In this document: piece by piece, positions 36,452-46,268 of the stretch
Layout of the letters: every line of letters begins with the position of its first letter
How positions within the stretch are numbered: position 1 is the stretch's first letter
DNA from: Runella sp. SP2
GTDB lineage: Bacteria; Bacteroidota; Bacteroidia; Cytophagales; Spirosomataceae
DNA: 64,000 bases
Reading direction: 5' to 3'
Assembly: GCF_003711225.1 (NCBI RefSeq)
Contig: NZ_CP031031.1
Location: forward strand, 29,031 to 93,030
Position numbers and translations under genes: made by a program
Notes under the pieces: generated by a model
Told to the model about the DNA's origin: nothing
Seen by the model: the letters and a program-made list of their open reading frames with translations, nothing else
The model's database searches: none

Positions 36452-39049
36452 ATGTCAAGAAATTTTACATATACTTCTATTTTGAGTGGACTAAAACCTG
36501 TGATGTGGCAGAATCAGCCTATTTACAGGCATTTTAGTAAACTCAGAAATCACCTTCGACAACAACAGGAGTTAGGAGATTTATATGCACAAATTTTTGC
36601 CGAACCATTTGTTGAAGATTCTTCAGCAGGAATAGCTGAAAGAGCCACATGGCGATTGGAGAGTTTTGAAGAAATGCCCCAATCTATTTCAGAACTACCT
36701 ATTTCAGAACAAACTAACTACCGTTCTATTCTTGTCAGGAATATTAATACGCTTCTTGAATACTCTCAAAAGATGCTCGAATCTGAAAATTCAGATTCTG
36801 TCGCTTGGGGGCAGCTTATCAATAAGTCACTTCAAATACCTAATGACAGTTACATTCTTTGCGGGGAAAATAAGATTGTACTGGTAGCTTGGGGCTTTGT
36901 CAGTGCTCAAGAAGGTGATATTGGTTATAATCTCCGCAAAGAGATCGCTTTCAATCCATTTAATATTCATCGTGCTGTTGTTCCATTTGAGCCTTTACCT
37001 GTTGAGTTAAATAATTTCCCCGATGCTGAAACTTCCAATCAATCATCGGCAGAGCTGCCCCAACCTGAAATTACTCCGACAACAGTTGAAGATAATACAA
37101 CAATTGAAAAGGAGTCAATAACGCCTCCAGTTATCAATTCACCAACCACCGACGAGAGCGATAAAAACCAACCCGTAGCAAGCACAAGCTCAACTCATAC
37201 AGGTGAAACAAAGATAATAGCTCCAAAAGCGCCTTGGTGGAAACGTTTTTGGTGGGTTTGGTTATTTTTGTTAGGAATACTGTTTCTGTTTCGTCAATGT
37301 GGGCAAAGTTCACCTTTACCGGCAGCCCCGGGAGTCATTATCCCCATAGATTCAACCAAAATATCGCTCGACCCTGACAGTGTACGGTATATTGCTTCGG
37401 ATAGGCTTAATATTGCACTTACAGGTACAAACAAAGACTTACACGAATTTGCCAAGGCATTTAAAAAGCTCTATGATGATGACAATTACCAAATTATCTA
37501 TTATGATACTTTGACGTATCGGTTACAGTTACAGGTTCCACCCAATGAATTAGAAAAAATCAAGAAAGCACTCCCTGCTCAGTTGAAAGATTACCAAATG
37601 TTGATTTGGTATGAAGGTATTTTTGAGAGCCGTGTCATACCTTCTGACCCTGATTTTATAGATCAATCTAAAAGTTGGTATCATCGAATGGTTAAAGCTC
37701 CAGGGGCATGGGACTACACGAGGGGGGACAGGAATTTGGTGGTGGCTATTATTGACGACGGTTTTGATTTAACGCACCCGGAGTTTGTCGGGCGGGTTGT
37801 AAAACCATTTAATGTAGTTACTCATTCATCCAATGTCAATTCAAGCTACCGTGGAGGAACCCACGGTACTCACGTAGCAGGTATTGCATTAGGAAATGCC
37901 GACAATGGAATTGGCGTATCGGGGATTGCACCAGCATGTAGGTTTATGCCAGTGCAAGTAGGAGACAGAGCCGGACGTATGGGAAGCACCGCTATTATTG
38001 ATGGGTTGCTGTATGCTATTCACAACGGAGCAAGCGTAGTCAATATGTCGCTAGGAATGGCTGTTCCGCCTTCCATCCGTTTTCTGTCGCCCCGCCGACA
38101 AAGAGACCTCATTAATCAATTGTTTAAAGGAGAGGAACAATTCTGGAAAGAACTTTTCAGCATGGCTGCCTCCAAGAATGTGACCATTGTTTTAGCTGCA
38201 GGTAACGACAATGTCTTTATTGGGTTAGACCCTATGCAACGTTCAGAAAATACAATCATTGTTTCGGCTACTGACAGAAGCAATAACAAAGCTATATTCA
38301 GTAACTACGGTGATGCTTCTTCAATCAGTGCCCCTGGAGTGCAGATATATAGCAGCATACCAAGAGGACGATTTGAATTAATGGATGGTACGAGTATGGC
38401 AGCACCGATAGTTACCGGTGGAGTGGCCTTGATTAAAAGCATAAACCCTACACTTACTTTATCTCAAATAAAGTCACTCTTACAACAAACAGGGTTGCCA
38501 GTGGCTACACCCAATGCATATATTGGTAATTTGATACAATTGGACAAAGCACTCGCTACAGCCTCACGTGGCCGTGCACCTACGGTGGAATGTCCCGACG
38601 TACAGCAAAAAATTGATAGTTTGTTGTTAGAGATTGAAAAGTTAAGGCAGGTATGCGACAATTATAATGCTGGTGATACTTTGAAACTGCCTTCTGACGG
38701 CGGCAATCTCAATTTTGCAGAGGGACGATGGAAAAGTACTACAGAAATAGTAAACGACGACGGTGATTTTGTACAGATTTTCTTTGATTTTTATACCAAT
38801 GGCACGGGTAAGATCACATTACAAGAAGCCGATGGAACCCAATGTACAGCGCCTTTGAGTATTTCGCTCAACAACAATGAATTTACAATTGTACAACGCA
38901 CTGCCGCTGCCTGTGTACCCCCACCCCAACAATACGCCTCTTACAATATCAGTTGTAAACCCGATGCCTATGGCCGGGCATTGTGTGGTGCACAAAACCA
39001 GCGAATTAGTGGAAATAACCTACGCTTTAACCTTATAAAAATACAATAA
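36452..39049 (+). CDS. Membrane-anchored subtilisin-family serine protease
   Basis: An 865-residue protein with four parts. Residues 1-190 are a soluble, probably cytosolic domain ending in a YILCGENKIVLVAWGF segment. Residues 195-260 are a Pro/Thr/Ser-rich linker. A single membrane segment (about 265-285, RFWWVWLFLLGILFLF) precedes an S8 peptidase with Asp435 (IIDDG), His471 (GTHGTHVAG) and Ser648 (GTSMAAP), the full triad. Residues 715-865 form a small C-terminal domain with cysteines. With N-terminus in, the protease faces the periplasm. It is two bases before the next gene. A bitopic protease with a cytosolic sensor-like domain suggests signalling across the membrane; the trigger is unknown. 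Confidence 0.9.
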   Translation: MSRNFTYTSILSGLKPVMWQNQPIYRHFSKLRNHLRQQQELGDLYAQIFAEPFVEDSSAGIAERATWRLESFEEMPQSISELPISEQTNYRSILVRNINTLLEYSQKMLESENSDSVAWGQLINKSLQIPNDSYILCGENKIVLVAWGFVSAQEGDIGYNLRKEIAFNPFNIHRAVVPFEPLPVELNNFPDAETSNQSSAELPQPEITPTTVEDNTTIEKESITPPVINSPTTDESDKNQPVASTSSTHTGETKIIAPKAPWWKRFWWVWLFLLGILFLFRQCGQSSPLPAAPGVIIPIDSTKISLDPDSVRYIASDRLNIALTGTNKDLHEFAKAFKKLYDDDNYQIIYYDTLTYRLQLQVPPNELEKIKKALPAQLKDYQMLIWYEGIFESRVIPSDPDFIDQSKSWYHRMVKAPGAWDYTRGDRNLVVAIIDDGFDLTHPEFVGRVVKPFNVVTHSSNVNSSYRGGTHGTHVAGIALGNADNGIGVSGIAPACRFMPVQVGDRAGRMGSTAIIDGLLYAIHNGASVVNMSLGMAVPPSIRFLSPRRQRDLINQLFKGEEQFWKELFSMAASKNVTIVLAAGNDNVFIGLDPMQRSENTIIVSATDRSNNKAIFSNYGDASSISAPGVQIYSSIPRGRFELMDGTSMAAPIVTGGVALIKSINPTLTLSQIKSLLQQTGLPVATPNAYIGNLIQLDKALATASRGRAPTVECPDVQQKIDSLLLEIEKLRQVCDNYNAGDTLKLPSDGGNLNFAEGRWKSTTEIVNDDGDFVQIFFDFYTNGTGKITLQEADGTQCTAPLSISLNNNEFTIVQRTAAACVPPPQQYASYNISCKPDAYGRALCGAQNQRISGNNLRFNLIKIQ

Positions 39050-39051
39050 TT

Positions 39052-39990
39052 ATGGCAAATTCAAATCAAAACCCGCCCCAATGGACTTATATTATCCACG
39101 CCATTGGGCTTGCTTTTTTTATGATTTTTATTTTAATGGGTCTTATTTATATACTCCATGGAAGTATTTATCTAACCGCCTTTATTAGTATAACCATAGT
39201 GGGGATATTAGTGGGGATTATCTTTGGGCTTGTTACTCTCAAGAAACGTACTCAAGCCTATATATCATTACTACCCGAATATTTATTAGTAGGGCTCTAT
39301 ATTATCATCTTCATAGCTGTTTTTCCTTTATGCTTTCATTTTTTTAATATTGACATTATTCACCGTAATGAGATGAGAAAAGCATGTCTCTCAAAGTTAG
39401 GCAACTTGAGTACACTGGAAAACGAATATAAAAAGGCCATTGCGAACAAGAAGAGTAATCTCAGTAATTCTGCAACTGTATTTTATGGCAACTTAGAAAA
39501 CACAGGAAACGCTCAATATAAAAGAGCTCTTGATGATTTATTAGGGCCAGGCACATGGACTGATGATCTATCCAAAGGTATAGAAGCATCTCAAAATACT
39601 TTGGAAGCCCGCTATAAACTTTCTGTTGTGGACTCCTCTAACTTACAGAATTTTAAACAAATATCAAAAGCTGTCTTTGAAAATTGGCAACATCTAAAAG
39701 TAGGCTATATCTATGAACAAATAAATATTGAGTTCAAGCAATATGAAGCTATTATGAAAAAGAAGATGCCTGATTTTAATGGCCCTACTTTTAATGAGGC
39801 TCCATTAAGTCTTAATTCATCTATTGCTTCTATTAAAAATGCGTCAGTAGTCGACTGGCTGCTTTCTTTATTTGTTTTGGCTTTAATTTATCTGGCTATT
39901 ATTCTACCTTATATTTATGCCGATAGACCCATTGGGCTTAGACGTCCTAACCCTCCTACGTCTGGGGAACGTAGAATAGAAGTAGTATAG
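39052..39990 (+). CDS. Four-helix integral membrane protein, unknown family
   Basis: A 312-residue protein with hydrophobic segments at about residues 14-35, 40-62, 70-98 and 268-290. A helical soluble domain of about 170 residues lies between segments 3 and 4. No enzyme motif is visible. It starts two bases after the subtilase stop, so it is translationally coupled to it, and may be its membrane partner. It is conserved in neither name nor motif that I can recognise. The likely location is the inner membrane. Confidence 0.7.
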   Translation: MANSNQNPPQWTYIIHAIGLAFFMIFILMGLIYILHGSIYLTAFISITIVGILVGIIFGLVTLKKRTQAYISLLPEYLLVGLYIIIFIAVFPLCFHFFNIDIIHRNEMRKACLSKLGNLSTLENEYKKAIANKKSNLSNSATVFYGNLENTGNAQYKRALDDLLGPGTWTDDLSKGIEASQNTLEARYKLSVVDSSNLQNFKQISKAVFENWQHLKVGYIYEQINIEFKQYEAIMKKKMPDFNGPTFNEAPLSLNSSIASIKNASVVDWLLSLFVLALIYLAIILPYIYADRPIGLRRPNPPTSGERRIEVV

Positions 39991-40033
39991 TAAACCTATT
40001 TGACTTTGTTTTCTCATTCAACAAGTAACAAAA

Positions 40034-41239
40034 ATGAATCATAATCAAATACTCGATTTTTATAATAAATCTAAATGTGCAACTCTTACCGATCAGGAGC
40101 TCAGGGATGCGTCAAATGGGCTTAAGTTCTCACTTGAGTTATTGTATCAGCACGGATCAATAGACTATGAGCGCTATGATAGACTTACTAAAATTAGCCC
40201 AGAAGAGCATTACCATAACATCACTTTGTCCAAGACAAGTAATGATATGGACTTACTTGAAAAATATAATGATTCAAAAATTAAAGTATTAATTCAGAAG
40301 GGCCATATCCAGGAAGATGAGCTGTACAATCGTAGATTGTATAGTAGAGACGAATTAGATATGATTATGGGGAGACCTCCACGTCCCGTAGAGACAGTGG
40401 TTTATAAAGACTTGAATGAAATACTGAAAAATTTGCCTCCATTGTTTGAAAACAGAGTTGATATTTTTGTCTTGGGAGTATCGGGCTCTGGAAAGTCTTT
40501 TTTCCTTTCAGGTTTATTCAAAGCTGCCGATGATTTAGGGATTCTTGATTTGCCTATGCTACAGAATTCTCAGGGAGAGGTGTTAAACCACAATGGGATT
40601 AAATATGCAAGGCACTTAATAAAGACTCTAAGACAGGGCCGTCCATTTGCTCCTAATGTTTATGAGTTTATAACGTATATGAATGTTAATTTCGAAGATG
40701 AGTCAAAAAACATTTACCCAGTCTCTTTCATGGAACTAAGTGGAGAGTTGTTTGAGGCTTGCTATGGAAAACTAACCAAAGACCTTCCAGAAAGGCTGAG
40801 GAACTATCTATTTCACCCTAATCTAAAAATGCTATTTTTTGTGATAGATTTAAAAATTGACCTTAATGAAGATGATTATGAAAATACCGACCAATGGACT
40901 CATTTTCAATGGTTTTTAGAATTACTCAGATTAAATGATGTCTTTTCAAAGACTTTAACTATGTCTATTTTAATCACTAAATGGGATTTGGCAACAGACC
41001 AATCGCCCGAAGCTGCCGAAAGGTTTGTAAAGGCAAGGTATCGAGGATTATATAAGATTTTAGAAAGATACATGGACCAATACAAAAACCTAAAAATAAG
41101 CATAATGCCATTTAGTGTAGGGAACTTTGATGCCAGAAATACAGTAAGTTTTGATAAAAGTTACTCTGAAAAAGTATTAAACTGGATAATTAAAAACGCG
41201 TTTATTGAAACTGGGAAAAAGAAATCTACTTGGTGGTAA
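40034..41239 (+). CDS. P-loop GTPase-like protein
   Basis: A 401-residue cytosolic protein. An N-terminal helical region (1-125) precedes a G-domain: Walker A GVSGSGKS (148-155), a middle FMELSGELF in the G3 region, LFFVIDLKID, and TKWD (315-318) matching the G4 [NT]KxD motif that selects guanine. Thus it is probably a TRAFAC-type GTPase. It resembles the GTPases of bacterial GTPase-centred conflict systems, but I cannot assign a subfamily. It is the second GTPase in the operon, after the SrfC-like one. No membrane segment was seen. It is separated by 43 and 39 bases from its neighbours. Confidence 0.75.
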   Translation: MNHNQILDFYNKSKCATLTDQELRDASNGLKFSLELLYQHGSIDYERYDRLTKISPEEHYHNITLSKTSNDMDLLEKYNDSKIKVLIQKGHIQEDELYNRRLYSRDELDMIMGRPPRPVETVVYKDLNEILKNLPPLFENRVDIFVLGVSGSGKSFFLSGLFKAADDLGILDLPMLQNSQGEVLNHNGIKYARHLIKTLRQGRPFAPNVYEFITYMNVNFEDESKNIYPVSFMELSGELFEACYGKLTKDLPERLRNYLFHPNLKMLFFVIDLKIDLNEDDYENTDQWTHFQWFLELLRLNDVFSKTLTMSILITKWDLATDQSPEAAERFVKARYRGLYKILERYMDQYKNLKISIMPFSVGNFDARNTVSFDKSYSEKVLNWIIKNAFIETGKKKSTWW

Positions 41240-41278
41240 CTTCAGACTCACATAATCAATCTTAATCTGTCAATAACA

Positions 41279-43633
41279 ATGAACGTAATAAATGTAATAA
41301 ATAGAGAAAAACTCGGCCTTGTAGTTTGGGGTAGGAAAAGAGGTTGTAAAGTTTTTTTTACTTGTAATTTGCAAGCTATAATAAGCTTTAGAGAAGAGCC
41401 ATTTATTGATGCTAATGCGATATTTATTACAATACCTCAATTTAGCCGCGACAATTTAACAGCATATTTGGTCTCACATTTGTCTACTTATGATGCTTAT
41501 ACAGCCTATTGGTGGGCTCGTGACGATGAAAGTCGGACAGGTTTTTTAGCGTTTACTTTGGTTTGTTCCAGTGGATATTATATATCAAACTCTAATCTCA
41601 AAGAGATATTAGATGAGTTGGCAGAGAAATATTGTAATGAATATTTAATAAGTACTGGTTATATAATTAAAGAATCTATTAAAGAAGACATAAGTCTATT
41701 TGAGGCTATTTTAAACAGATACCCTTTACAGCAAAAGCCAAGCCTACCTAAAAAACCAAACAATGTAGTTCGCATGAATTATAATTCAAAAGAATCATTG
41801 CTTCACATTTTAGATAATTTGAAAGAAGAAGAATACACCGAATTTCAAAGACTGTTTTTAATCCCTAATGTAGTTAATCAACCAGAAATAGAGTTATTTG
41901 ATTCTCAGCTACCCATAGTAGATATTCCTTTCACTCCTCCGAAATATAACTTTATTATTAGTTTTGAAGATAAATATGACGGAAGTAAAATTGATAGGAT
42001 TAATTTCTCAATATTCAAAAACGGAATACTATATTTAAATTATATAAATAGTGAAAGTTGTAAGGTTGAGAATATTAAAGAAATTGACAAAATTACCTTA
42101 AAAATAAATGATCCTAATTTTGAGAATATTGAAACGGAAATAAGTCATGATTTATCTAAACGAAACATTATTACAAAAATCAGCAGGCTCTATAACTTTG
42201 ATATACTTATCAGAGACGAAAGTGGTCAATACCTTGATGAGGTAGTAGTCCAAATAGGGTCGAATAAAAAAACGGTTGATAAGAGAGGGCATTTTAGCAA
42301 TATATCGCTCACAAAAGATTTAGATGCGACTATTACTAAAACAGGTTATAGGACCGAGTCTATTGCACACAACGAGCTTTCTAAAATACTAAAAAACGAG
42401 AAAGAACACACTATTACAATTAGAAAAAACAAAACAGAACCCCAGAAGTCTGTTCCAACTCATCAAAGTAGTGAAGAAAAAGAAGAATATACGGAAATTA
42501 ATTTAAAAATAAAACCATCAAACTCCGAAATAGTTATTGTGGTTAATGGGGAGCAAAAAAAGCAGTCATCTCATATAATTTCTCTACCCAAAAACAAAGA
42601 TTTTGAAATCATAGTCACTGCCCAAGGATATAAGAAATATCAAGTTTTATCCAATGAATTAGCAATAAAAAAAGCATTTCAAAATGGCTATTTGGAGGTC
42701 GAATTAGAACAAATACAAGTTAGAGACAAGTCATTCTCAACCATACTTATTGCTGTATGTGTATTTGCATTGATAGTGATAGGCGCTATTTTATATTTAA
42801 ATAAAGAAAGTTTCTTTGAAGAAAAAATAAGCTCTACCGATTCAACACAAACTACTACGCCTGAAACTGTTACTCTAAATCAAGACTCCTTAGACTTAGT
42901 ACAACTTGGAGAGAATTTAAAAATTGCATTTAAAGATAAAAAGAAAGACAGCATTGATAATTTGTTTACTAATTATGATATTAGGTACACAGGGCTATCA
43001 GATGATAATCTTAAAAAACAATTTCTAAACCAATATGATACTTTTAAAAAGCAATATGATACTTTTAAAAAGCAGCATAATGCCGTTCCAAGCCCACCAA
43101 AAGATACTCCCAAACAACAACCTAAAAGTGAGAACGGTGGAAAATCCGAATCAGACCCTAAAACTGCAACAGCGAAAGCTGATAATAAAACTAAAAAAAT
43201 AGCAAATATAGAAGAGCCAGTAAAAGGACAAAAAACTACAACAACGCTTGAGACGTCAGATTTTAAATCTGCACAAGAGGCAACAATCAAATATGAGGAG
43301 CTTACCAATTTTACAATGGAACTTCTCCCAACAAATGCAACAGCTAGTTCGATTAACACTAAAATTAGCAATGCCCAAAAGTTAAAAAGAGAATTTAAAA
43401 AGGTTCCAGAGTTTGAAAATGCTGATAAACCTCACTACGAGGGTTATATAATTATATACATAGATTATTGTGATTTGGCATTGCAAATCTTAGAAAATAA
43501 AAAAAAGGAATCTAAGGACGTTTTTGAACTGATGATTAATAAAAAAATTGCACAATCAAAATTAGGTCATGTAAAGAAAAAGGACTTTACAGAAGATTTA
43601 AAACGAAGATTAAACGCAAAATTCAATCAATAA
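41279..43633 (+). CDS. Bitopic protein: cytosolic N-domain, PEGA-like region, TM, duplicated C-terminal module
   Basis: A 784-residue protein. Residues 1-150 form a mixed alpha/beta domain containing KLGLVVWGRKRGC and a Trp-rich YTAYWWARDD. Residues 215-480 contain beta-rich repeats of PEGA or carboxypeptidase-regulatory type (DESGQYLDEVVVQIGSNKKT; PSNSEIVIVVNGEQKK). One membrane segment lies at about 487-508 (ILIAVCVFALIVIGAILYL). A low-complexity linker follows, including a duplicated YDTFKKQ, and a C-terminal module of about 125 residues (660-784) is repeated as the next, separate gene. The likely topology is N-in with the C-terminal module in the periplasm. Family unknown. Confidence 0.7.
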   Translation: MNVINVINREKLGLVVWGRKRGCKVFFTCNLQAIISFREEPFIDANAIFITIPQFSRDNLTAYLVSHLSTYDAYTAYWWARDDESRTGFLAFTLVCSSGYYISNSNLKEILDELAEKYCNEYLISTGYIIKESIKEDISLFEAILNRYPLQQKPSLPKKPNNVVRMNYNSKESLLHILDNLKEEEYTEFQRLFLIPNVVNQPEIELFDSQLPIVDIPFTPPKYNFIISFEDKYDGSKIDRINFSIFKNGILYLNYINSESCKVENIKEIDKITLKINDPNFENIETEISHDLSKRNIITKISRLYNFDILIRDESGQYLDEVVVQIGSNKKTVDKRGHFSNISLTKDLDATITKTGYRTESIAHNELSKILKNEKEHTITIRKNKTEPQKSVPTHQSSEEKEEYTEINLKIKPSNSEIVIVVNGEQKKQSSHIISLPKNKDFEIIVTAQGYKKYQVLSNELAIKKAFQNGYLEVELEQIQVRDKSFSTILIAVCVFALIVIGAILYLNKESFFEEKISSTDSTQTTTPETVTLNQDSLDLVQLGENLKIAFKDKKKDSIDNLFTNYDIRYTGLSDDNLKKQFLNQYDTFKKQYDTFKKQHNAVPSPPKDTPKQQPKSENGGKSESDPKTATAKADNKTKKIANIEEPVKGQKTTTTLETSDFKSAQEATIKYEELTNFTMELLPTNATASSINTKISNAQKLKREFKKVPEFENADKPHYEGYIIIYIDYCDLALQILENKKKESKDVFELMINKKIAQSKLGHVKKKDFTEDLKRRLNAKFNQ

Positions 43634-43635
43634 AA

Positions 43636-44109
43636 ATGAAACTAATACTTAGATTAAATTTGTTTTTCACTTCTTTAATAACTATTGTAGGTGTTGTTAA
43701 TTGTTTGGCTCAAAATCAGCCAAGTAAGAAGGATAATCTCAATTTCAAATCTGCACAAGAGGCAATAAATAAATATGAGGTGTTTACCGATTTTACAATG
43801 CAAATTTTCCCATCATATGTAACTGCTGGCTTGATAAAAGAGAAAATTGCATATGGCCAAAAACGGCTGCAAGAATTTAAAAAACTCCCAGAGTTTGAAG
43901 GTGATAATAAATCAGATTATGTTGTTTATATTAGAACATACATTAGGTATTGTGATTTGTCATTACAAATCTTAGAAAATAGAAAGAATGTAACTCATGA
44001 AATCTTTAAAAAGAGCATTGAAATACAAATGAAGAATTCTAATCATGTAGGGGGAATGGAATTTGAAGATGATTTAAAACAAAGATTAATCACAAAATTT
44101 ACAAATTAA
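43636..44109 (+). CDS. Secreted stand-alone copy of the C-terminal module of the preceding protein
   Basis: A 157-residue protein with a signal peptide (residues 1-25, MKLILRLNLFFTSLITIVGV...). The mature 125 residues align without large gaps to the last 125 residues of the preceding gene: both start with FKSAQEA, have NFTM/DFTM, (R/Q)EFKK(V/L)PEFE, YCDL(A/S)LQILEN and end DLK(R/Q)RL. Identity by eye is roughly half at protein level and high at DNA level in places, so this is a fairly recent partial gene duplication. Two-base gaps on both sides imply translational coupling. The periplasmic location agrees with the predicted place of the parent module. The function is unknown. Confidence 0.75.
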   Translation: MKLILRLNLFFTSLITIVGVVNCLAQNQPSKKDNLNFKSAQEAINKYEVFTDFTMQIFPSYVTAGLIKEKIAYGQKRLQEFKKLPEFEGDNKSDYVVYIRTYIRYCDLSLQILENRKNVTHEIFKKSIEIQMKNSNHVGGMEFEDDLKQRLITKFTN

Positions 44110-44111
44110 GT

Positions 44112-44939
44112 ATGAAAGAGAAATTTACATTTTCGATTCAAAATCCATTGGTGATTTTTGGGGTTTTGGTAGCAATCATTGGTATTGTGATGTACAGAAT
44201 TTCGGTTATAGGCTCAAGTTCTGTTGATTCCCCTATTGAGGTTCAGGTTCCTTCATCAGATAAAGAGATGGTTACAATTGTTGAAAATTTCGAAAGGAAA
44301 AGCCAATGGAATGCCTCTGAATACAAAAGAGTTTTATGGCAAATTGATCAAACAGCCGACCAAAACATTATTGATGAAAATAATAGATCCCAACTAAAAC
44401 AACGAACAGATAATCATTATATAAGTACTCTTAAAGATACAATTAATCGCTATTTGCCAGTAGCTAACGAAGCCTCATTTCAAAATCTTAAAGTTTTGCA
44501 GAATGCTATAAATACAAATATTTCTGATTTGGCAGGTTCATCGTCTCAAACTATGGCTCAAGAGGCCCTGAGTCCGTTGTTAAGAAAAATTCAAGTATTT
44601 TACACTTTGGATGATTTAAAAAATAAAATTAGTCAAACTACACAAAAGGAAATCTATGACCAAGCTAGTGTAAATAGGTACTTAGAAAGTATAAGAACAG
44701 CGCTTGGAATATATTCAAACTCATATCTTCAGCAGTTGAACAGTGATTGTAACTCCAAGCTCAATTTGTTTAAACAAAGCGCAAAAGATTACTACACAAT
44801 GGTTTCCTCAAAGGTGTTTGGGTGTCAGGTTTTTAGAGATAGGGGGCATGAAGCTTATTTTGAATTGTGTGACAAAGAAAATAAAGCCCTGCCTCAAGCA
44901 ACAGCTGACACTACTGCAAATCAGGATATAAAAAATTAA
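44112..44939 (+). CDS. Single-pass membrane protein with helical periplasmic domain
   Basis: A 275-residue protein. One hydrophobic segment near the N-terminus (about residues 12-33, LVIFGVLVAIIGIVMYRISVIG) is followed by about 240 mostly helical polar residues (SQWNASEYKRVLWQIDQTAD; LDDLKNKISQTTQKEIYDQA). Two cysteines lie near the end. There is no lipobox. The likely topology is a periplasmic domain tethered to the inner membrane. No family was recognised. It begins two bases after the preceding stop and ends 11 bases before the next start, well inside the operon. Confidence 0.65.
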   Translation: MKEKFTFSIQNPLVIFGVLVAIIGIVMYRISVIGSSSVDSPIEVQVPSSDKEMVTIVENFERKSQWNASEYKRVLWQIDQTADQNIIDENNRSQLKQRTDNHYISTLKDTINRYLPVANEASFQNLKVLQNAINTNISDLAGSSSQTMAQEALSPLLRKIQVFYTLDDLKNKISQTTQKEIYDQASVNRYLESIRTALGIYSNSYLQQLNSDCNSKLNLFKQSAKDYYTMVSSKVFGCQVFRDRGHEAYFELCDKENKALPQATADTTANQDIKN

Positions 44940-44950
44940 CGTTTAAAATC

Positions 44951-46255
44951 ATGAAAATTTTTACTTATTTATTAATTACTTTTATGGTAGGCAAAAATGT
45001 TTTGATAGCACAAGACACACTACCAAATTTACCCGTAGATTCAACCAAAAATCAATTTGTAACACCTAAAAACAAAATAGAAGCATCCGCCAACAATGAC
45101 AAGCTGATAAAAATGATTCAAAAACTCCAAGACGACTTATCAGTTTTGACAAAAGAATATAGAGATGACAAAAAACATTTGAAAGAGTTTGATAAAATCA
45201 AAAAAGAAAATGAAGCATGGAAAATTAATGACAAAAGTTACTCAGATACATTGAAGAAATATCAAGCCTATCCTAATAAAGTAGCCGAGCTAAATAAACT
45301 CCACGAAGAAAAAATAGCCAGCTTAAATAAGCTCAATGAAGAAAAAGTAGCCAGCCTAAGTAAACTCAATGAAGAAAAAGCTCTCAGCCTAAATCGGCTC
45401 AATGAGGATTTAAATAAGTCAAAGCAACAGCAATTAACACAACAAGAAGAGATAAATCAATTGAGAACAGAGGTAAATAAACAAAAGAACGAAAATCAAA
45501 CACTAAAGGCCCAGATAACCATATTGAAAAACGATTCTACAACAAAGCAAACTACAATAAGTGGTTTACAGCAGACCTTCCAAAAACAAATCGATGAGAA
45601 TCTGGCTTTAAAAAGCAGCAAGGAAAGCCTAGAAACTATCATATTCAGTGCTTTTGACAATGAGTTGAGAACAGTACTTCGTAATTTAAACTTAGAAAAC
45701 GATAATCCTTTGACACCTGTCAGAAAAAAAGCGGAGTCGCTTCTGGCTAGTGGCGGCCTAACAAAAAATGAAGAAATGAATAAAAAAATACAATTGATTA
45801 AAAAAAATGAAGCAGTGATTGACTCCTTACTTATGGTTAAAAGGGTTTTGGATGAGGCTTATAACAAAGAACGAGTGCAGCAAAAAATTAGGAGCTTAGA
45901 GGCTCTGCCCAAAGAGGATTTAGAGACAAGATTGTTAACAGAGGTCAATAACTATAAAGAATATTTGAAGGGGTTCTGTGCCGTAGAACTTAGGGTAAGC
46001 ACTAATATTTATAATCTTTATACGAGGTTAAATATGCCCGATCGTCCCAACGCACTTAGATATTTAGCGTCTCTTTATGGTGAATATGCTGGCTTAAAAA
46101 CGTATCCTTCATTGGCAGACAATGTCTTTCAAATTATTTCGAGTAGGAATATTTCTGAGTTTATTTCAGGGAAGTCAATGGACTCAAACCGATTTAAGAA
46201 TGAAGAAGCAAGCTATGAAAGACGTAAGAGTATAACTTGTATTAATAATAATTAA
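44951..46255 (+). CDS. Secreted coiled-coil protein with 11-residue repeats
   Basis: A 434-residue protein with a signal peptide (MKIFTYLLITFMVGKNVLIAQ). Residues about 45-220 are coiled coil. They include four consecutive 11-residue units from residue 114 (DNA 45290-45421): LNKLHEEKIAS, LNKLNEEKVAS, LSKLNEEKALS and LNRLNEDLNKS. Hendecad spacing predicts a nearly straight helical rod. The C-terminal half (230-434) is helical and globular. It may form a periplasmic strut between envelope layers. It resembles generic OmpH/SMC-like coiled coils only by composition, so no family is claimed. Confidence 0.7.
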   Translation: MKIFTYLLITFMVGKNVLIAQDTLPNLPVDSTKNQFVTPKNKIEASANNDKLIKMIQKLQDDLSVLTKEYRDDKKHLKEFDKIKKENEAWKINDKSYSDTLKKYQAYPNKVAELNKLHEEKIASLNKLNEEKVASLSKLNEEKALSLNRLNEDLNKSKQQQLTQQEEINQLRTEVNKQKNENQTLKAQITILKNDSTTKQTTISGLQQTFQKQIDENLALKSSKESLETIIFSAFDNELRTVLRNLNLENDNPLTPVRKKAESLLASGGLTKNEEMNKKIQLIKKNEAVIDSLLMVKRVLDEAYNKERVQQKIRSLEALPKEDLETRLLTEVNNYKEYLKGFCAVELRVSTNIYNLYTRLNMPDRPNALRYLASLYGEYAGLKTYPSLADNVFQIISSRNISEFISGKSMDSNRFKNEEASYERRKSITCINNN

Positions 46256-46268
46256 AAACTTCAGGGTT

